From DATDQA01 sp035292505 (GTDB lineage Bacteria; Bacteroidota; Bacteroidia; Chitinophagales; Saprospiraceae): a stretch of 39,432 nt of DNA. Where the stretch lies: the NCBI GenBank assembly GCA_035292505.1, contig DATDQA010000038.1, forward strand, positions 1 to 39,432. Reading direction: 5' to 3'. The notes beneath the pieces were generated by a model, which saw nothing but the letters and a program-made list of their open reading frames with translations, had not been told where the DNA came from and made no database searches. The translations under genes and the position numbers were made by a program. Every line of letters begins with the position of its first letter. Position 1 is the stretch's first letter. Below, piece after piece: positions 15,196-24,256 of this stretch.

Positions 15196-15203
15196 CAAAG
15201 ATA
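15196..15203 (-). promoter_or_regulatory. -7 promoter box of the ATP-grasp/GATase operon
   Basis: TATCTTTG on the minus strand is a full TAnnTTTG match, 29 bp before the start codon at 15167. No clear -33 TTG was found at the expected distance, so this rests on the -7 element alone. Confidence 0.5.
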
Positions 15204-15249
15204 AATGACATCCGCACTTGTCCTGTTTTCATTGGCCGACACCCCAAGT

Positions 15250-16308
15250 CTACCCTTTAATCACCCGTTGGACCACCCCCAGTGATGGGATCTGCAGGAA
15301 ATAGACACCCTCCGGAATTGCAGAGAGACTGAGTTGCACCTGATGAGAACCATGCTGCTTCAAACAGATTCTTCCATGTGTGTCTACAAGCAGATAATCA
15401 AACATTGGTATGTCCTCAGTCACCTGGACAAAGACCTCGATCGTCTCTTTCGATGGATTGGGCCAGATCGTCACTTTGACATCATCGTAGCACATCCGTA
15501 ACAGAACAATCTCCGAGGGCTCAACAGAACCGTCGATGTAGCGTGTGAGCAACCGGTAATAATGCACACCTGAGGCTACATTGTGATGTGAGTACTCGCC
15601 CTGGTCAAAATCCGGTCCTTGTGGTTGCCATGTGGTCATGATCTCCCAGTCGTGTTGATCCATGGAGTGTTCAAGAAAAATCTTTTCGACAGTCGGATCA
15701 TGGACAGCCCGCCAATTGATCCACGCTCCATTTTCGATCTGACTTACTTCAAATGACAGGAGATCCAACGGCATCAGACTACAACCATTGAGGTTATTTG
15801 CGATACACGGCATCGTAGGTACATCTTGCGATTCCCAGTTGCCCGAAGCATCGCCGCTTCCGTCGTATTCAAGAGAAACACAATCCGACCAATCCGGGAC
15901 AAAATCGCCATCTGCCCAGATTCCTGCAGCTTCTGCTACTGATGATCTCACATGTCCATGAAAACCCCATTCGACATAGTCTCGTATCGCGTCAGGGTTG
16001 TCAAAATCAGAAGCCACATACAATCCTAATTCCCCATCATCCGCCGGTAATGAATAGGTGAGATCAACTGTGACTAAAGCACCGGCCACAAGATTCAAAT
16101 TACCACAGACTAAAGTGATAGTTGACAGCTGGTTGTAATTTGGATATCGGCAAAGCCAGTACGAACCGATGTTAACTGTGGTTCCGCCATTGTTTTTTAT
16201 TTCCACGTGGCCGTTTGAAGCCCGCATCTCATTGATGACGATCTGGCTCCTTAAGGAGGTGGTGTTAACGAGCACGAGGATAAAAAGGAAGACAAAAATT
16301 TGTTTCAT
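15250..16308 (-). CDS. Secreted lamin-tail-domain protein with T9SS sorting domain
   Basis: The 352-residue protein has a signal peptide (MKQIFVFLFILVLVNTTSLRSQ). A lamin-tail-like domain opens IVINEMRASNGHVEIKNNG. A fibronectin-like stretch (about 180-265) begins LDLLSFEVSQIENGAWINWR. The C-terminus is a type A T9SS sorting domain: WPNPSKETIEV, then LVDTHGRI and PEGVYFLQI...VVQRVIKG. It should be exported through the outer membrane and attached to the surface or released. Lamin-tail domains often accompany nucleases or adhesins, but no catalytic domain is present here. It appears monocistronic. Confidence 0.85.
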   Translation of the reverse strand: MKQIFVFLFILVLVNTTSLRSQIVINEMRASNGHVEIKNNGGTTVNIGSYWLCRYPNYNQLSTITLVCGNLNLVAGALVTVDLTYSLPADDGELGLYVASDFDNPDAIRDYVEWGFHGHVRSSVAEAAGIWADGDFVPDWSDCVSLEYDGSGDASGNWESQDVPTMPCIANNLNGCSLMPLDLLSFEVSQIENGAWINWRAVHDPTVEKIFLEHSMDQHDWEIMTTWQPQGPDFDQGEYSHHNVASGVHYYRLLTRYIDGSVEPSEIVLLRMCYDDVKVTIWPNPSKETIEVFVQVTEDIPMFDYLLVDTHGRICLKQHGSHQVQLSLSAIPEGVYFLQIPSLGVVQRVIKG

Positions 16309-16496
16309 TTCGCAACTGATTATTTCTCCGCCGCGATGCGGGAGATGATGAAATAATAATTGCTGGAAACGAGCCGCTGGAAAAGAAGAACGACAATCCG
16401 AAATTAGAAATAAATTTCTTTACAAAGCGAAATGTCTGTAACTGGATCTATCCGAAAAGTCTTCTTGCGATAGCCAGAATGCAGGACTGGTGCAGT

Positions 16497-17762
16497 TTAC
16501 ACACCCAAAAGCAGGCGCACAGGATCTTCCAGAGCTTCTTTTACTTTCACAAGAAATGTCACTGAGGAACTCCCATCGATCACGCGGTGATCATAGGACA
16601 TCGCGAGATACATCATAGGCCGGATGACGACCTGCCCACCAATGGCGACAGGACGATCTTTGATCGCATGCATGCCCAGGATTGCGGATTGAGGCTCATT
16701 GATGATCGGTGTGCTGAGCAACGAACCAAAAATACCTCCATTCGTGATGGTAAATGTGCCTCCTTGCATCTCCTCAAGTCCCAGGGTGCCCGCACGCGCT
16801 TTATCCGCAAGTTCTTTGATCTTGAATTCGATTTCGTGAAAGCCAAGTGATTCGACATTGCGTACCGGTGGTACTACAAGGCCATTCGGTGTAGAGATTG
16901 CGATAGAGATATCGACATAGTCATGGTATACAAAATCTTCGCCGTCGACAAAGGCATTCACCTCCGGCATCTCCAGCAACACTTTTGTACATGCTTTGGC
17001 GAAGAGTGACATGAACCCCAGTTTAATCCCATACTTCGCAACAAACTGATCCTGGTATTTCGCACGAAGATCCATGATCGCACTCATGTCCACTTCGTTG
17101 AAGGTCGTGAGCATCGCAGTCTCATTTTTTGCAGAGACCAGTCGACGTGCGATAGTTCTGCGCATACGGCTCATCTTTTTCCGATGCTCATTGCGACTGA
17201 AGAGGGCATTGGCTACAGTATCCATCGCAGGCACTTCGACAGGTGATGGTGTTTTCTGAGCTGGTGGCGTTACAGCAGGTTTGACAGACACGGCTTGTTT
17301 AGCATCTTCCTTAGTGATCCTTCCTCCTTTGCCCGTGCCTTCCACCAAAGCCGGGGTTATATCCCCTTCGCGTAGAATTTTTGCTGCGGCAGGAGAGGCA
17401 ATTCCGGCACTGGCCGGCTTTTCAGTTTTCGATGAAGAAGGAGCTTCTGTTTTTGGAGCCTGAGAAGTTGCGACCGTGGCGTCAGATTTAGTTTGTGCCG
17501 GTTGTGCATTCCCGGCAGGAGATGCTGAGGTGTCTATTGTTGCCACAAGTGCCCCGATCTCAAGATCATCTCCTTCCTTCGCAATATGATGAAGGATTCC
17601 GGTGCCCTCAGCTGGAAATTCCAGTGTTGCTTTGTCAGATTCGAATTCACAGATTGGTTCATCGAGCTTCACCCAATCCCCATCTTTCTTCAGCCATTGT
17701 GAAAGGGTGACCTCAGTGATAGATTCACCGATCGTAGGCACCTTCATTTCTACCAGGCTCAT
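16497..17762 (-). CDS. sucB: 2-oxoglutarate dehydrogenase E2, dihydrolipoyl succinyltransferase
   Basis: The 421-residue E2 component of the TCA cycle 2-oxoglutarate dehydrogenase complex transfers succinyl groups to CoA. The lipoyl domain has Lys44 in FESDKATLEF. An Ala/Pro/Lys-rich linker follows, then the E1/E3-binding domain (ASPAAAKILRE...GTGKGGRITKED). The catalytic core has TFNEVDMS, typical of succinyl- rather than acetyl-transferases, and the active-site DHRVIDG (His392, Asp396). The frame is open upstream, but the start at 17762 (MSLVEMKVPTIGES) matches the family. No E1 gene is adjacent in this window. Confidence 0.94.
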   Translation of the reverse strand: MSLVEMKVPTIGESITEVTLSQWLKKDGDWVKLDEPICEFESDKATLEFPAEGTGILHHIAKEGDDLEIGALVATIDTSASPAGNAQPAQTKSDATVATSQAPKTEAPSSSKTEKPASAGIASPAAAKILREGDITPALVEGTGKGGRITKEDAKQAVSVKPAVTPPAQKTPSPVEVPAMDTVANALFSRNEHRKKMSRMRRTIARRLVSAKNETAMLTTFNEVDMSAIMDLRAKYQDQFVAKYGIKLGFMSLFAKACTKVLLEMPEVNAFVDGEDFVYHDYVDISIAISTPNGLVVPPVRNVESLGFHEIEFKIKELADKARAGTLGLEEMQGGTFTITNGGIFGSLLSTPIINEPQSAILGMHAIKDRPVAIGGQVVIRPMMYLAMSYDHRVIDGSSSVTFLVKVKEALEDPVRLLLGV

Positions 17763-17963
17763 CGCAGAGTATTTAGAATCGTAAATATCGGTTCTTGAGA
17801 GGACTTTGATTGGAGAGAGAAAGTGCATAGGGTTGATTGGCTTATAGGTTATCGGTTTAGCAGCCACCCTTCGATACTTCAGCAGGCTCAGTGCGAGCAG
17901 CCGGCAGTTCGCAGTCTCCAGTCTTCAGTCTTCGGTCATCTGCTAAGGACATTCAATAATCAG

Positions 17964-17971
17964 TAAATTTG
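17964..17971 (+). promoter_or_regulatory. Candidate -7 box for the DUF5916 gene
   Basis: TAAATTTG fits TAnnTTTG. If it is used, the transcript would carry the 11-bp repeat array in a leader of about 135 nt. No clear -33 element was seen. Confidence 0.3.
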
Positions 17972-17990
17972 CACTCTTTGTCCGAAACCA

Positions 17991-18044
17991 AGCCACTTAC
18001 CAGCCACTTACCAGCCACTTACCAGCCACTTACCCAGCCACTTA
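17991..18044. repeat. Second tandem array of 11-bp units, AGCCACTTACC
   Basis: Four consecutive AGCCACTTACC units (the fourth with one extra C) are followed by AGCCACTTAG. The unit is the same family as in the array at 12108-12179 and the fragment at 10701-10712, on the same strand relative to the window. Confidence 0.85.
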
Positions 18045-18113
18045 GTCTACGACCGAAGCATCCTGATAGAATATTCCCTGTCCTTTGAATGTTATCTACG
18101 ACCTTCACCAGCG

Positions 18114-20588
18114 ATGGACTATCGGATCACGGCATCTTCTTGTTTTGCGACACTGGGTTTTCTTTTTACCACCATTCCACTACCTGGCAATGATGCTGAA
18201 AAGAGACAGATCACTGCTTTGCGCATCTCAGAGCCCATTAAAATCGATGCAGTCCTTGATGAGCCATTTTGGCAAACGGCAGAAATCGGTCGCGACTTCA
18301 CACAATTCCTGCCTAACCCGGGAGCAGCGTCATCAGAAGCCACAGAAGTGCAGATATGTTATGATGATGAAGCAATCTATGTAGGCGCAGTGATGTATGA
18401 TAAACCAGAACTCATCTCAAGACAACTCATCGAGAGGGACAATATCAGCGATCAGGCACAGACAGATTGGTTTGGCATCGCAGTAGATCCCTTCCAGGAC
18501 GGGTTTAATGGCTTTGGATTCCTGGTGACACCATCCGGTGTACAAATTGATATCAAGTTTGCAAATGACGACGATGATACAGGATGGGATGCAGTCTGGG
18601 ATAGCGAGGCGCGGATTACAGGACACGGATGGGTTGTGGAAATGAAAATTCCATATGCGGCGATTCGGTTTCCGGATACAGATGAGCAAACATGGAATAT
18701 CCATATTGCGCGGAAAATATTCCGTAATCAGGAGGAAGATTTCTGGAGCCCGAGAGATCCGGAGATAGAGGGCTTTTTCACACAGGCTGGTGTTCTCAAT
18801 GGGATCCGGGATGTACAAGCTCCTCCCAGGCTGGCGTTCACTCCCTTTCTTGCCCTTTATGGGGAGAATTTCTACGACAAAGCCGGTGATCCCAGGAGTG
18901 TCTGGGGGCGGTCCATGAATGGCGGTATGGATGTGAAATATGGACTCAGTGACGCTTTTACTCTTGATATGACCTTGATTCCGGACTTCGGCCAGGTGCA
19001 GTCGGACAATGAAGTATTGAATTTGTCTCCTTTCGAAATTCAATTCAATGAAAACCGCCAGTTTTTCACGGAAGGAACCGAATTATTTAACCGGGCAGGT
19101 ATTTTTTACTCGCGTAGAATCGGTGATGATCCATTCATCAGTCACCTCGATCTGAATGAAGGTGATCACATAGTAGAGAATCCACAAATACCCCAACTCT
19201 ACAATGCAACAAAAATCTCCGGGCGCACGCGGCGTGGGACAGGGCTTGGTTTTTTTAATGCAATTGAAGGACGGGAACATGCGGTGATCCGTTCTTCAGA
19301 TGGCATAGATCGGAGAGTTGAGACAAATCCACTCACCAATTACAATGTCTTTGTTGTGGATCAGAATCTCAAAAACAACAGTTATCTCTCCTTCATCAAT
19401 ACGAATGTCTGGAGAGAAGGAAGGCATTATGATGCGAATGTCACCGGCACTGAGTTTTATTTTCGGAATACCAAAAACACATATGCAGTGGATGGTGGGG
19501 GTGCGTTGAGTCAGAAATACTTCCCAGGTCGCACGGATTTGGGTTATGAATATAATCTGGAAGTACAGAAGATAAGTGGAAGCATGACATGGGAACTCGG
19601 ATATCGGGTACAGAGCGATAAATATGATCCCAACGACCTGGGGTTTCTGTCTAACAATAATCAACGCCGAACATGGCTTGAACTGGCTTATCGCAAGTAC
19701 GAAGCTTTTGGTCCATGGTTGCGGATGGGTGGAGGTATGTTCACGGAATTGAGTTTCCTTTATCGTTTTCCGGGTAATGAGATGCAAAGAGTAAGGGATG
19801 ACTTGTTCCGATTCTGGGGCGTCAATATGTGGTGGTGGGGACTCACCAAAAATCAGCTATCCATTGATGCATGGACCTATCTACAACCTTTTGAAGGTGT
19901 GGATTATTTTGAACCGCGTGTGCCAGGTCGTTTTTATGTCTATCCGCACTTATACAACATTGGAATTAATATCAACACAGACAGCAGGAAGCGGATTGCA
20001 GGCTATTTCTCGACCCGTTTCCTTTCTTCACCAAAAGACCATCGCCGCATTCATGGATTTTCACTCTCACCACGACTCCGTGTTTCCGACAAACTGAATA
20101 TCGGGTATGGCCTGAATTGGTCAAAGCATCTCAATGGTGCAGGATTTGTCACAGAATCTGAGTCAGAGGGTATTGTTTTCGGCAGACGCGATATCACGGA
20201 TGTAGAAAATCTCCTGGACCTGCAGTGGGTATTTAGTTCAAAACACAATCTGAGTTTCCGTATGCGTCACAATTGGACCAGGGTAGAGTATCGCAGCTTT
20301 CATCAACTCACTGCTAATGGTGACTTAGCTTCGAGTGTGTATACTGGTAATGAAGATCTCAATTTTAATGCCTTCACAATAGACGCAGTATATCGCTGGA
20401 GATTTGCTCCCGGATCTGACATCTTTATTGTGTGGAAAAACAACATCATCGGTCTCGACAATACTTCTATCCTTGATTTTACTCAAAACATCGATCAGCT
20501 TTTCGAACTTCCACAACGGAATAGTCTTTCGCTGAAAGTATTATACTATTTCGATTATGTAAAATTGCGGAATGTGAGAAGAGAGTAG
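18114..20588 (+). CDS. DUF5916 outer-membrane protein with N-terminal CBM9-like domain
   Basis: The 824-residue protein has a weak signal-like N-terminus (about residues 1-25). Residues 35-235 form a carbohydrate-binding-like domain: IKIDAVLDEPFWQ, then YDDEAIYVGAVMYD, and later WVVEMKIPYAAIRFP. The DUF5916 region follows with DFGQVQSDNEVLNLSPFE and QFFTEGTELF. The C-terminal half alternates polar and aromatic residues as in an outer-membrane beta-barrel and ends with an aromatic strand (VLYYFDYVKLR). This architecture is common in Bacteroidota, and its function is not established. It begins at the ATG at 18114. Confidence 0.85.
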   Translation: MDYRITASSCFATLGFLFTTIPLPGNDAEKRQITALRISEPIKIDAVLDEPFWQTAEIGRDFTQFLPNPGAASSEATEVQICYDDEAIYVGAVMYDKPELISRQLIERDNISDQAQTDWFGIAVDPFQDGFNGFGFLVTPSGVQIDIKFANDDDDTGWDAVWDSEARITGHGWVVEMKIPYAAIRFPDTDEQTWNIHIARKIFRNQEEDFWSPRDPEIEGFFTQAGVLNGIRDVQAPPRLAFTPFLALYGENFYDKAGDPRSVWGRSMNGGMDVKYGLSDAFTLDMTLIPDFGQVQSDNEVLNLSPFEIQFNENRQFFTEGTELFNRAGIFYSRRIGDDPFISHLDLNEGDHIVENPQIPQLYNATKISGRTRRGTGLGFFNAIEGREHAVIRSSDGIDRRVETNPLTNYNVFVVDQNLKNNSYLSFINTNVWREGRHYDANVTGTEFYFRNTKNTYAVDGGGALSQKYFPGRTDLGYEYNLEVQKISGSMTWELGYRVQSDKYDPNDLGFLSNNNQRRTWLELAYRKYEAFGPWLRMGGGMFTELSFLYRFPGNEMQRVRDDLFRFWGVNMWWWGLTKNQLSIDAWTYLQPFEGVDYFEPRVPGRFYVYPHLYNIGININTDSRKRIAGYFSTRFLSSPKDHRRIHGFSLSPRLRVSDKLNIGYGLNWSKHLNGAGFVTESESEGIVFGRRDITDVENLLDLQWVFSSKHNLSFRMRHNWTRVEYRSFHQLTANGDLASSVYTGNEDLNFNAFTIDAVYRWRFAPGSDIFIVWKNNIIGLDNTSILDFTQNIDQLFELPQRNSLSLKVLYYFDYVKLRNVRRE

Positions 20589-20832
20589 TTGAAGTTCAAA
20601 GTTCGATGTTCAATCTACCTTGCAAAGTCCACGCTAGCCATTCTCTTACGGAAGGGCCGAACTATGCAACGACCGGAGTGAGCGTCAAAACGCCAAATTC
20701 AACGCTCGACGGTCCTATGGATGCGCCAAAGTTGAGTTTTACTCAATTTCGGAGTGTGCTCAACTTTAAACATGGAACATTGCCACCCACATCGTACCGC
20801 TTATATTCGTAACGGATTTAACATCAAAAAAC
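20589..20832. other. Spacer with inverted repeats between DUF5916 and glpD genes
   Basis: The 244-bp gap contains a 9-bp inverted repeat AAAGTTGAG (20728-20736) with CTCAACTTT (20759-20767), and an overlapping alternative hairpin TTGAGT-TTT-ACTCAA. Mutually exclusive stems could act as a terminator or attenuator, but no strong T-run follows. No gene is present. Confidence 0.35.
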
Positions 20833-22461
20833 TTGTCTTTCTCTGCGCTTGATCGGGCTCAGCACCTGGATACACTGTTTCGTGAAAAATGGGATCTTCT
20901 CATTATCGGAGGTGGTATTACCGGCGCCGGAATATTCCTTGATGCGGTATCAAGAGGTCTTAAAACAGCGCTCATTGAAAAAGGGGATTTTGCTTCAGGT
21001 ACAAGCAGCAAGTCGACCAAACTGATCCATGGCGGCCTGCGTTATCTGAAAAACTTTGAAATCGGACTCGTACGCGAAGTGGGTCGCGAACGTGCAATCG
21101 TGCATACGAATGCACGTCATCTTGTTCGTCCCGAACCGATGCTCTTGCCCATCTATCATGATGGTTCAATTGGACGTATCACAGGCTCTATCGGTCTATG
21201 GTTTTATGATTTGCTGGCAGATGTAGAGAGGACAGAGCGACGTAAAATGTTGTCGCGGGAAGAAGCACTTGCTCAAGAACCTTTACTGAGGCAAGAAGGT
21301 TTGCTGGGTGCTGGATTGTACTCCGAATATCGTACGGATGATGCGAGACTTACTCTTTCCATCATCAGAACAGCAGTTGACCTTGGCGGACTTGCCCTAA
21401 ACTATTGCGAAGCGACAGGATTCATCTATGGTGATGATATGGTATCCGGGGTGCGTTGTCATGACATCCTTGCCGGAAACGAGAGATACATCACTGCAAA
21501 TGCTGTAGTAAATGCAACGGGCCCATGGATGGATGCTGTTCTTGGAATGCAGAATCATGCGACATCAGGAGAAAAGAAACTTCTGCTTTCCAAAGGCATA
21601 CACATCGTCATTCCCAGGTCAAAACTCCCTGTCAATCAATCCATGTACTTCGATGCACCGGCAGACGGCCGGATGATATTTTGTATTCCAAGAGATCAGG
21701 CGGTGTATATCGGTACTACCGATACCGAGTATCAGAGTCATCTGGACGCCCTTGAAGTGCAAGATGTAGAAATAGAATACCTCATACAAGCAACTAATCA
21801 TGTCTTAGAGGATACGACAATTCATAAAAATGACGTGACCGGAAGCTGGGCAGGGTTACGTGCACTGATCTATGAAGAAGGCAAGGCACCGGCTGAGCTT
21901 TCACGGAAGGATGAGATTTTTATTTCTCCGAAAGGTTTGATTTCTATTGCAGGCGGAAAGTTGACGGGATACCGGAAGATGGCTGAACGCGTGATCGATC
22001 TCATACTTAAATCACAGCCGTTAACCGATGTTCCATATGTGGAATGTCGCACACAGAACCTGCGGCTGGCAGGCGCAGATTTCGATTCAGACCTGGACAT
22101 GCAAGTGATGTCGGAGCAATTGGTTACAGAGTTCATCATGTTTTCGCAGGAGAATATCGCAAAGTTGTTTAATAGATATGGATCTGAGACCAGGCAAATT
22201 CTCTTCCAGGCTCAATCAGAGATTTCACAGTCTCCTGGAGATGCATTGATCACGTCAGAAGTTACTTTCTCCATCAGAAACGAGATGACGCACCACCTTG
22301 CAGATTTTATGCTTCGGAGAACTGCCGACGTGTTTTTTGATCAACAACACCTTCAACGCCACTTTGATGCGATGACGGCTGCATTTACACAACAACTGCG
22401 TTGGGATGATGCACGGCTTACTGCTGAAACCGAATCCATCCGACAGGTTTTGGGAAGGTGA
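20833..22461 (+). CDS. glpD: FAD-dependent glycerol-3-phosphate dehydrogenase
   Basis: This is a 542-residue membrane-associated flavoenzyme that oxidises glycerol 3-phosphate to dihydroxyacetone phosphate and feeds electrons to quinone. The FAD loop is DLLIIGGGITGAGI (residues 21-34), followed by the family block ASGTSSKSTKLIHGGLRYL (54-72). The C-terminal domain includes GSWAGLRALIYEEG and ISIAGGKLTGYRKMAE. No in-frame ATG exists between the preceding stop (20767) and the FAD motif. Translation therefore probably starts at the TTG at 20833, which leaves a normal N-terminal extension of about 20 residues. No glpK or glpF is seen nearby. Confidence 0.93.
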   Translation: MSFSALDRAQHLDTLFREKWDLLIIGGGITGAGIFLDAVSRGLKTALIEKGDFASGTSSKSTKLIHGGLRYLKNFEIGLVREVGRERAIVHTNARHLVRPEPMLLPIYHDGSIGRITGSIGLWFYDLLADVERTERRKMLSREEALAQEPLLRQEGLLGAGLYSEYRTDDARLTLSIIRTAVDLGGLALNYCEATGFIYGDDMVSGVRCHDILAGNERYITANAVVNATGPWMDAVLGMQNHATSGEKKLLLSKGIHIVIPRSKLPVNQSMYFDAPADGRMIFCIPRDQAVYIGTTDTEYQSHLDALEVQDVEIEYLIQATNHVLEDTTIHKNDVTGSWAGLRALIYEEGKAPAELSRKDEIFISPKGLISIAGGKLTGYRKMAERVIDLILKSQPLTDVPYVECRTQNLRLAGADFDSDLDMQVMSEQLVTEFIMFSQENIAKLFNRYGSETRQILFQAQSEISQSPGDALITSEVTFSIRNEMTHHLADFMLRRTADVFFDQQHLQRHFDAMTAAFTQQLRWDDARLTAETESIRQVLGR

Positions 22462-22539
22462 CCCACATTGACGTTGAATTTACCTACCCACTGTCGCTAA
22501 TCTGGATATCTTCGTAGGCAAAATGTAAAAGGATATACT

Positions 22540-22848
22540 ATGCACAGCTCAGAATTTGACTCCTATATAATTTATCACGAGGAGAAACCGAACGGTAAGG
22601 AAAAAGCAGTAATTACCTGTTTTTTTGAAGGGGGTACAGTGGGATTTATTTCATTCTATAACGGGGAGTTACCGCGTCCGGAAGTATTGCCTCATGGCGT
22701 CATGAAACTTGCGTTTCACCTCGATCGGATACAGGAGATTGTCGATACGATCCGTATGGAAAAGCCTCTGTTTATCTCTGTGATCGGTGATAAAAGCGTC
22801 GTAAGCACGGTCCGTGAACCCGTGGGCGAGCAGGAGAAAAGCAAGTGA
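22540..22848 (+). CDS. Small conserved-looking protein of unknown function
   Basis: The 102-residue protein is mostly beta strand in the first half (KAVITCFFEGGTVGFISFYNG). It ends with a helix-strand pattern LDRIQEIVDTIRMEKPLFISVIGD and a polar tail. It has no signal peptide, membrane segment or cysteine cluster. The arrangement recalls a family of small orphan proteins with an ...LRNEKP.(Y/F)(L/I) motif, but I cannot name it. It lies on the same strand 78 bp after glpD and 46 bp before kynU. Confidence 0.6.
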   Translation: MHSSEFDSYIIYHEEKPNGKEKAVITCFFEGGTVGFISFYNGELPRPEVLPHGVMKLAFHLDRIQEIVDTIRMEKPLFISVIGDKSVVSTVREPVGEQEKSK

Positions 22849-22894
22849 TCTTTGTGTCCTGAGCATATTGCTCTCAAACCAACCCGATTGAAGA

Positions 22895-24163
22895 ATGTCG
22901 AGCGAAACATCCTGGCGTCACCATTTCCACATCCCCAGGATCAATGCCAGCCTGAGACAGGACAGGCAGGGAGAAGAAGCGATCTATCTCTGTGGTAATT
23001 CGCTTGGCCTCATGCCGATAAAAGCGCGTGAGTATGTTGATGCAGAACTTGAAGATTGGGCTGCTCTTGGTGTAGAGGGTCATCTCCACGCACGACATCC
23101 CTGGCTTCCATACCACGAGTTTCTCACTGCACAGATGGCTCTTGTTGTTGGAGCGAAATCTCCCGAGGTGGTGGTCATGAATTCGCTTACTGTCAATCTT
23201 CACTTATTACTTGTTTCGTTTTATCGGCCATCCGGAACACGCAGGAAGATCCTCATTGAAAGTGATGTCTTTCCTTCTGACCTGTATGCGATACAATCGC
23301 AAATCAGATTTCATGGTGGTGATCCCGAATCAGATCTGATCTTCTGGATACCACGACCGGGAGAACAAATTCTGCGTTATGAAGACCTGGAGGAATTGAT
23401 ACACTTCCATCGTCATACACTTGCTTTGATCTTCATTGGTGGTGTCAATTATTACACGGGCCAGTCTTTTGACCTTCGGCGAATTACCAACATTGGTCAT
23501 GCTCTTGATATTCCTGTAGGCTTTGATCTCGCTCATGGCGCGGGTAATATCAACTATCAACTACATGATTCCGGAGCGGATTTTGCCGCGTGGTGTACGT
23601 ACAAATATTTAAACTCCGGTCCTGGTGGGGTATCCGGAATTTTTGTGCATGAACGTCATGCACGCAATTTTGATTTACCGCGTTTTGCCGGTTGGTGGGG
23701 ACATAATAAGGAGACAAGATTTGGCATGCGTGATGCATATGATCCATTACCAGGTGCAGAAGGCTGGCAACTCAGTAATCCTCCAATTTTCCCGCTTGCT
23801 GCGCTACGGGCAAGTCTTGACCTCTTCGAGTTGGCAACAATGGATGTGTTGCGCGCACGTGCGATCAAACTCACAGGGTATCTTGAGGAATTGATCCTTG
23901 CAATTGATCATCCATCCTTGCAGATTTTCACACCTTCTGATCCTGAATCGCGTGGATGTCAACTGTCTGTATATGTGAAGACAGGCGGCAGAGAACTCTT
24001 CGATGAGATGACGAAAAAAGGTGTGATTGCGGATTGGCGTGAACCAAATGTGATCCGTGTAGCTCCTGTTCCTCTTTATAATACCGAAAGTGACGTAGAG
24101 CAGTTTGCCGAGATTTTAAAAGAAGGATTAAACAGAAAACGCGATCAGAGTATTTCCGGATGA
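22895..24163 (+). CDS. kynU: Kynureninase
   Basis: The 422-residue PLP enzyme hydrolyses kynurenine or 3-hydroxykynurenine to anthranilate or 3-hydroxyanthranilate plus alanine. The signature blocks are YLCGNSLGLMP (31-41), HPWLPYHE (68-75), the PLP phosphate and ring contacts GFDLAHGAGN (Asp211, His214) and the Schiff-base Lys237 in AWCTYKYLNSGPGG. The length is right for the family. No other tryptophan-degradation or de novo NAD genes are in the window, so its pathway partner lies elsewhere. Confidence 0.95.
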   Translation: MSSETSWRHHFHIPRINASLRQDRQGEEAIYLCGNSLGLMPIKAREYVDAELEDWAALGVEGHLHARHPWLPYHEFLTAQMALVVGAKSPEVVVMNSLTVNLHLLLVSFYRPSGTRRKILIESDVFPSDLYAIQSQIRFHGGDPESDLIFWIPRPGEQILRYEDLEELIHFHRHTLALIFIGGVNYYTGQSFDLRRITNIGHALDIPVGFDLAHGAGNINYQLHDSGADFAAWCTYKYLNSGPGGVSGIFVHERHARNFDLPRFAGWWGHNKETRFGMRDAYDPLPGAEGWQLSNPPIFPLAALRASLDLFELATMDVLRARAIKLTGYLEELILAIDHPSLQIFTPSDPESRGCQLSVYVKTGGRELFDEMTKKGVIADWREPNVIRVAPVPLYNTESDVEQFAEILKEGLNRKRDQSISG

Positions 24164-24256
24164 TCTTTGCCTCTTCCTGCGGTGATTCATGTCATTGAAC
24201 ACAGGAGATGAGATGATCATCTTGTCTATGTATTTTAGGTTAAAAATGTCGTCGAA

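Larger units (their letters stand above)
17763..18113. other. Divergent intergenic region, 351 bp, with repeat remnants
   Basis: The region separates sucB (leftward) and the DUF5916 gene (rightward). It carries a CTTCGATACTTCAGCAGGCTC-like dispersed repeat fragment at about 17871-17900, a CAGTCTCCAGTCTTCAGTCTTC stutter near 17913-17935, a candidate promoter at 17964-17971, and the 11-bp repeat array at 17991-18044. No gene is seen. Confidence 0.5.

Noticed and set aside
17763..17867. 35-residue N-terminal extension of SucB
   Set aside because: The lipoyl domain begins at MSLVEMKVPTIGES; the upstream codons are not family-like.
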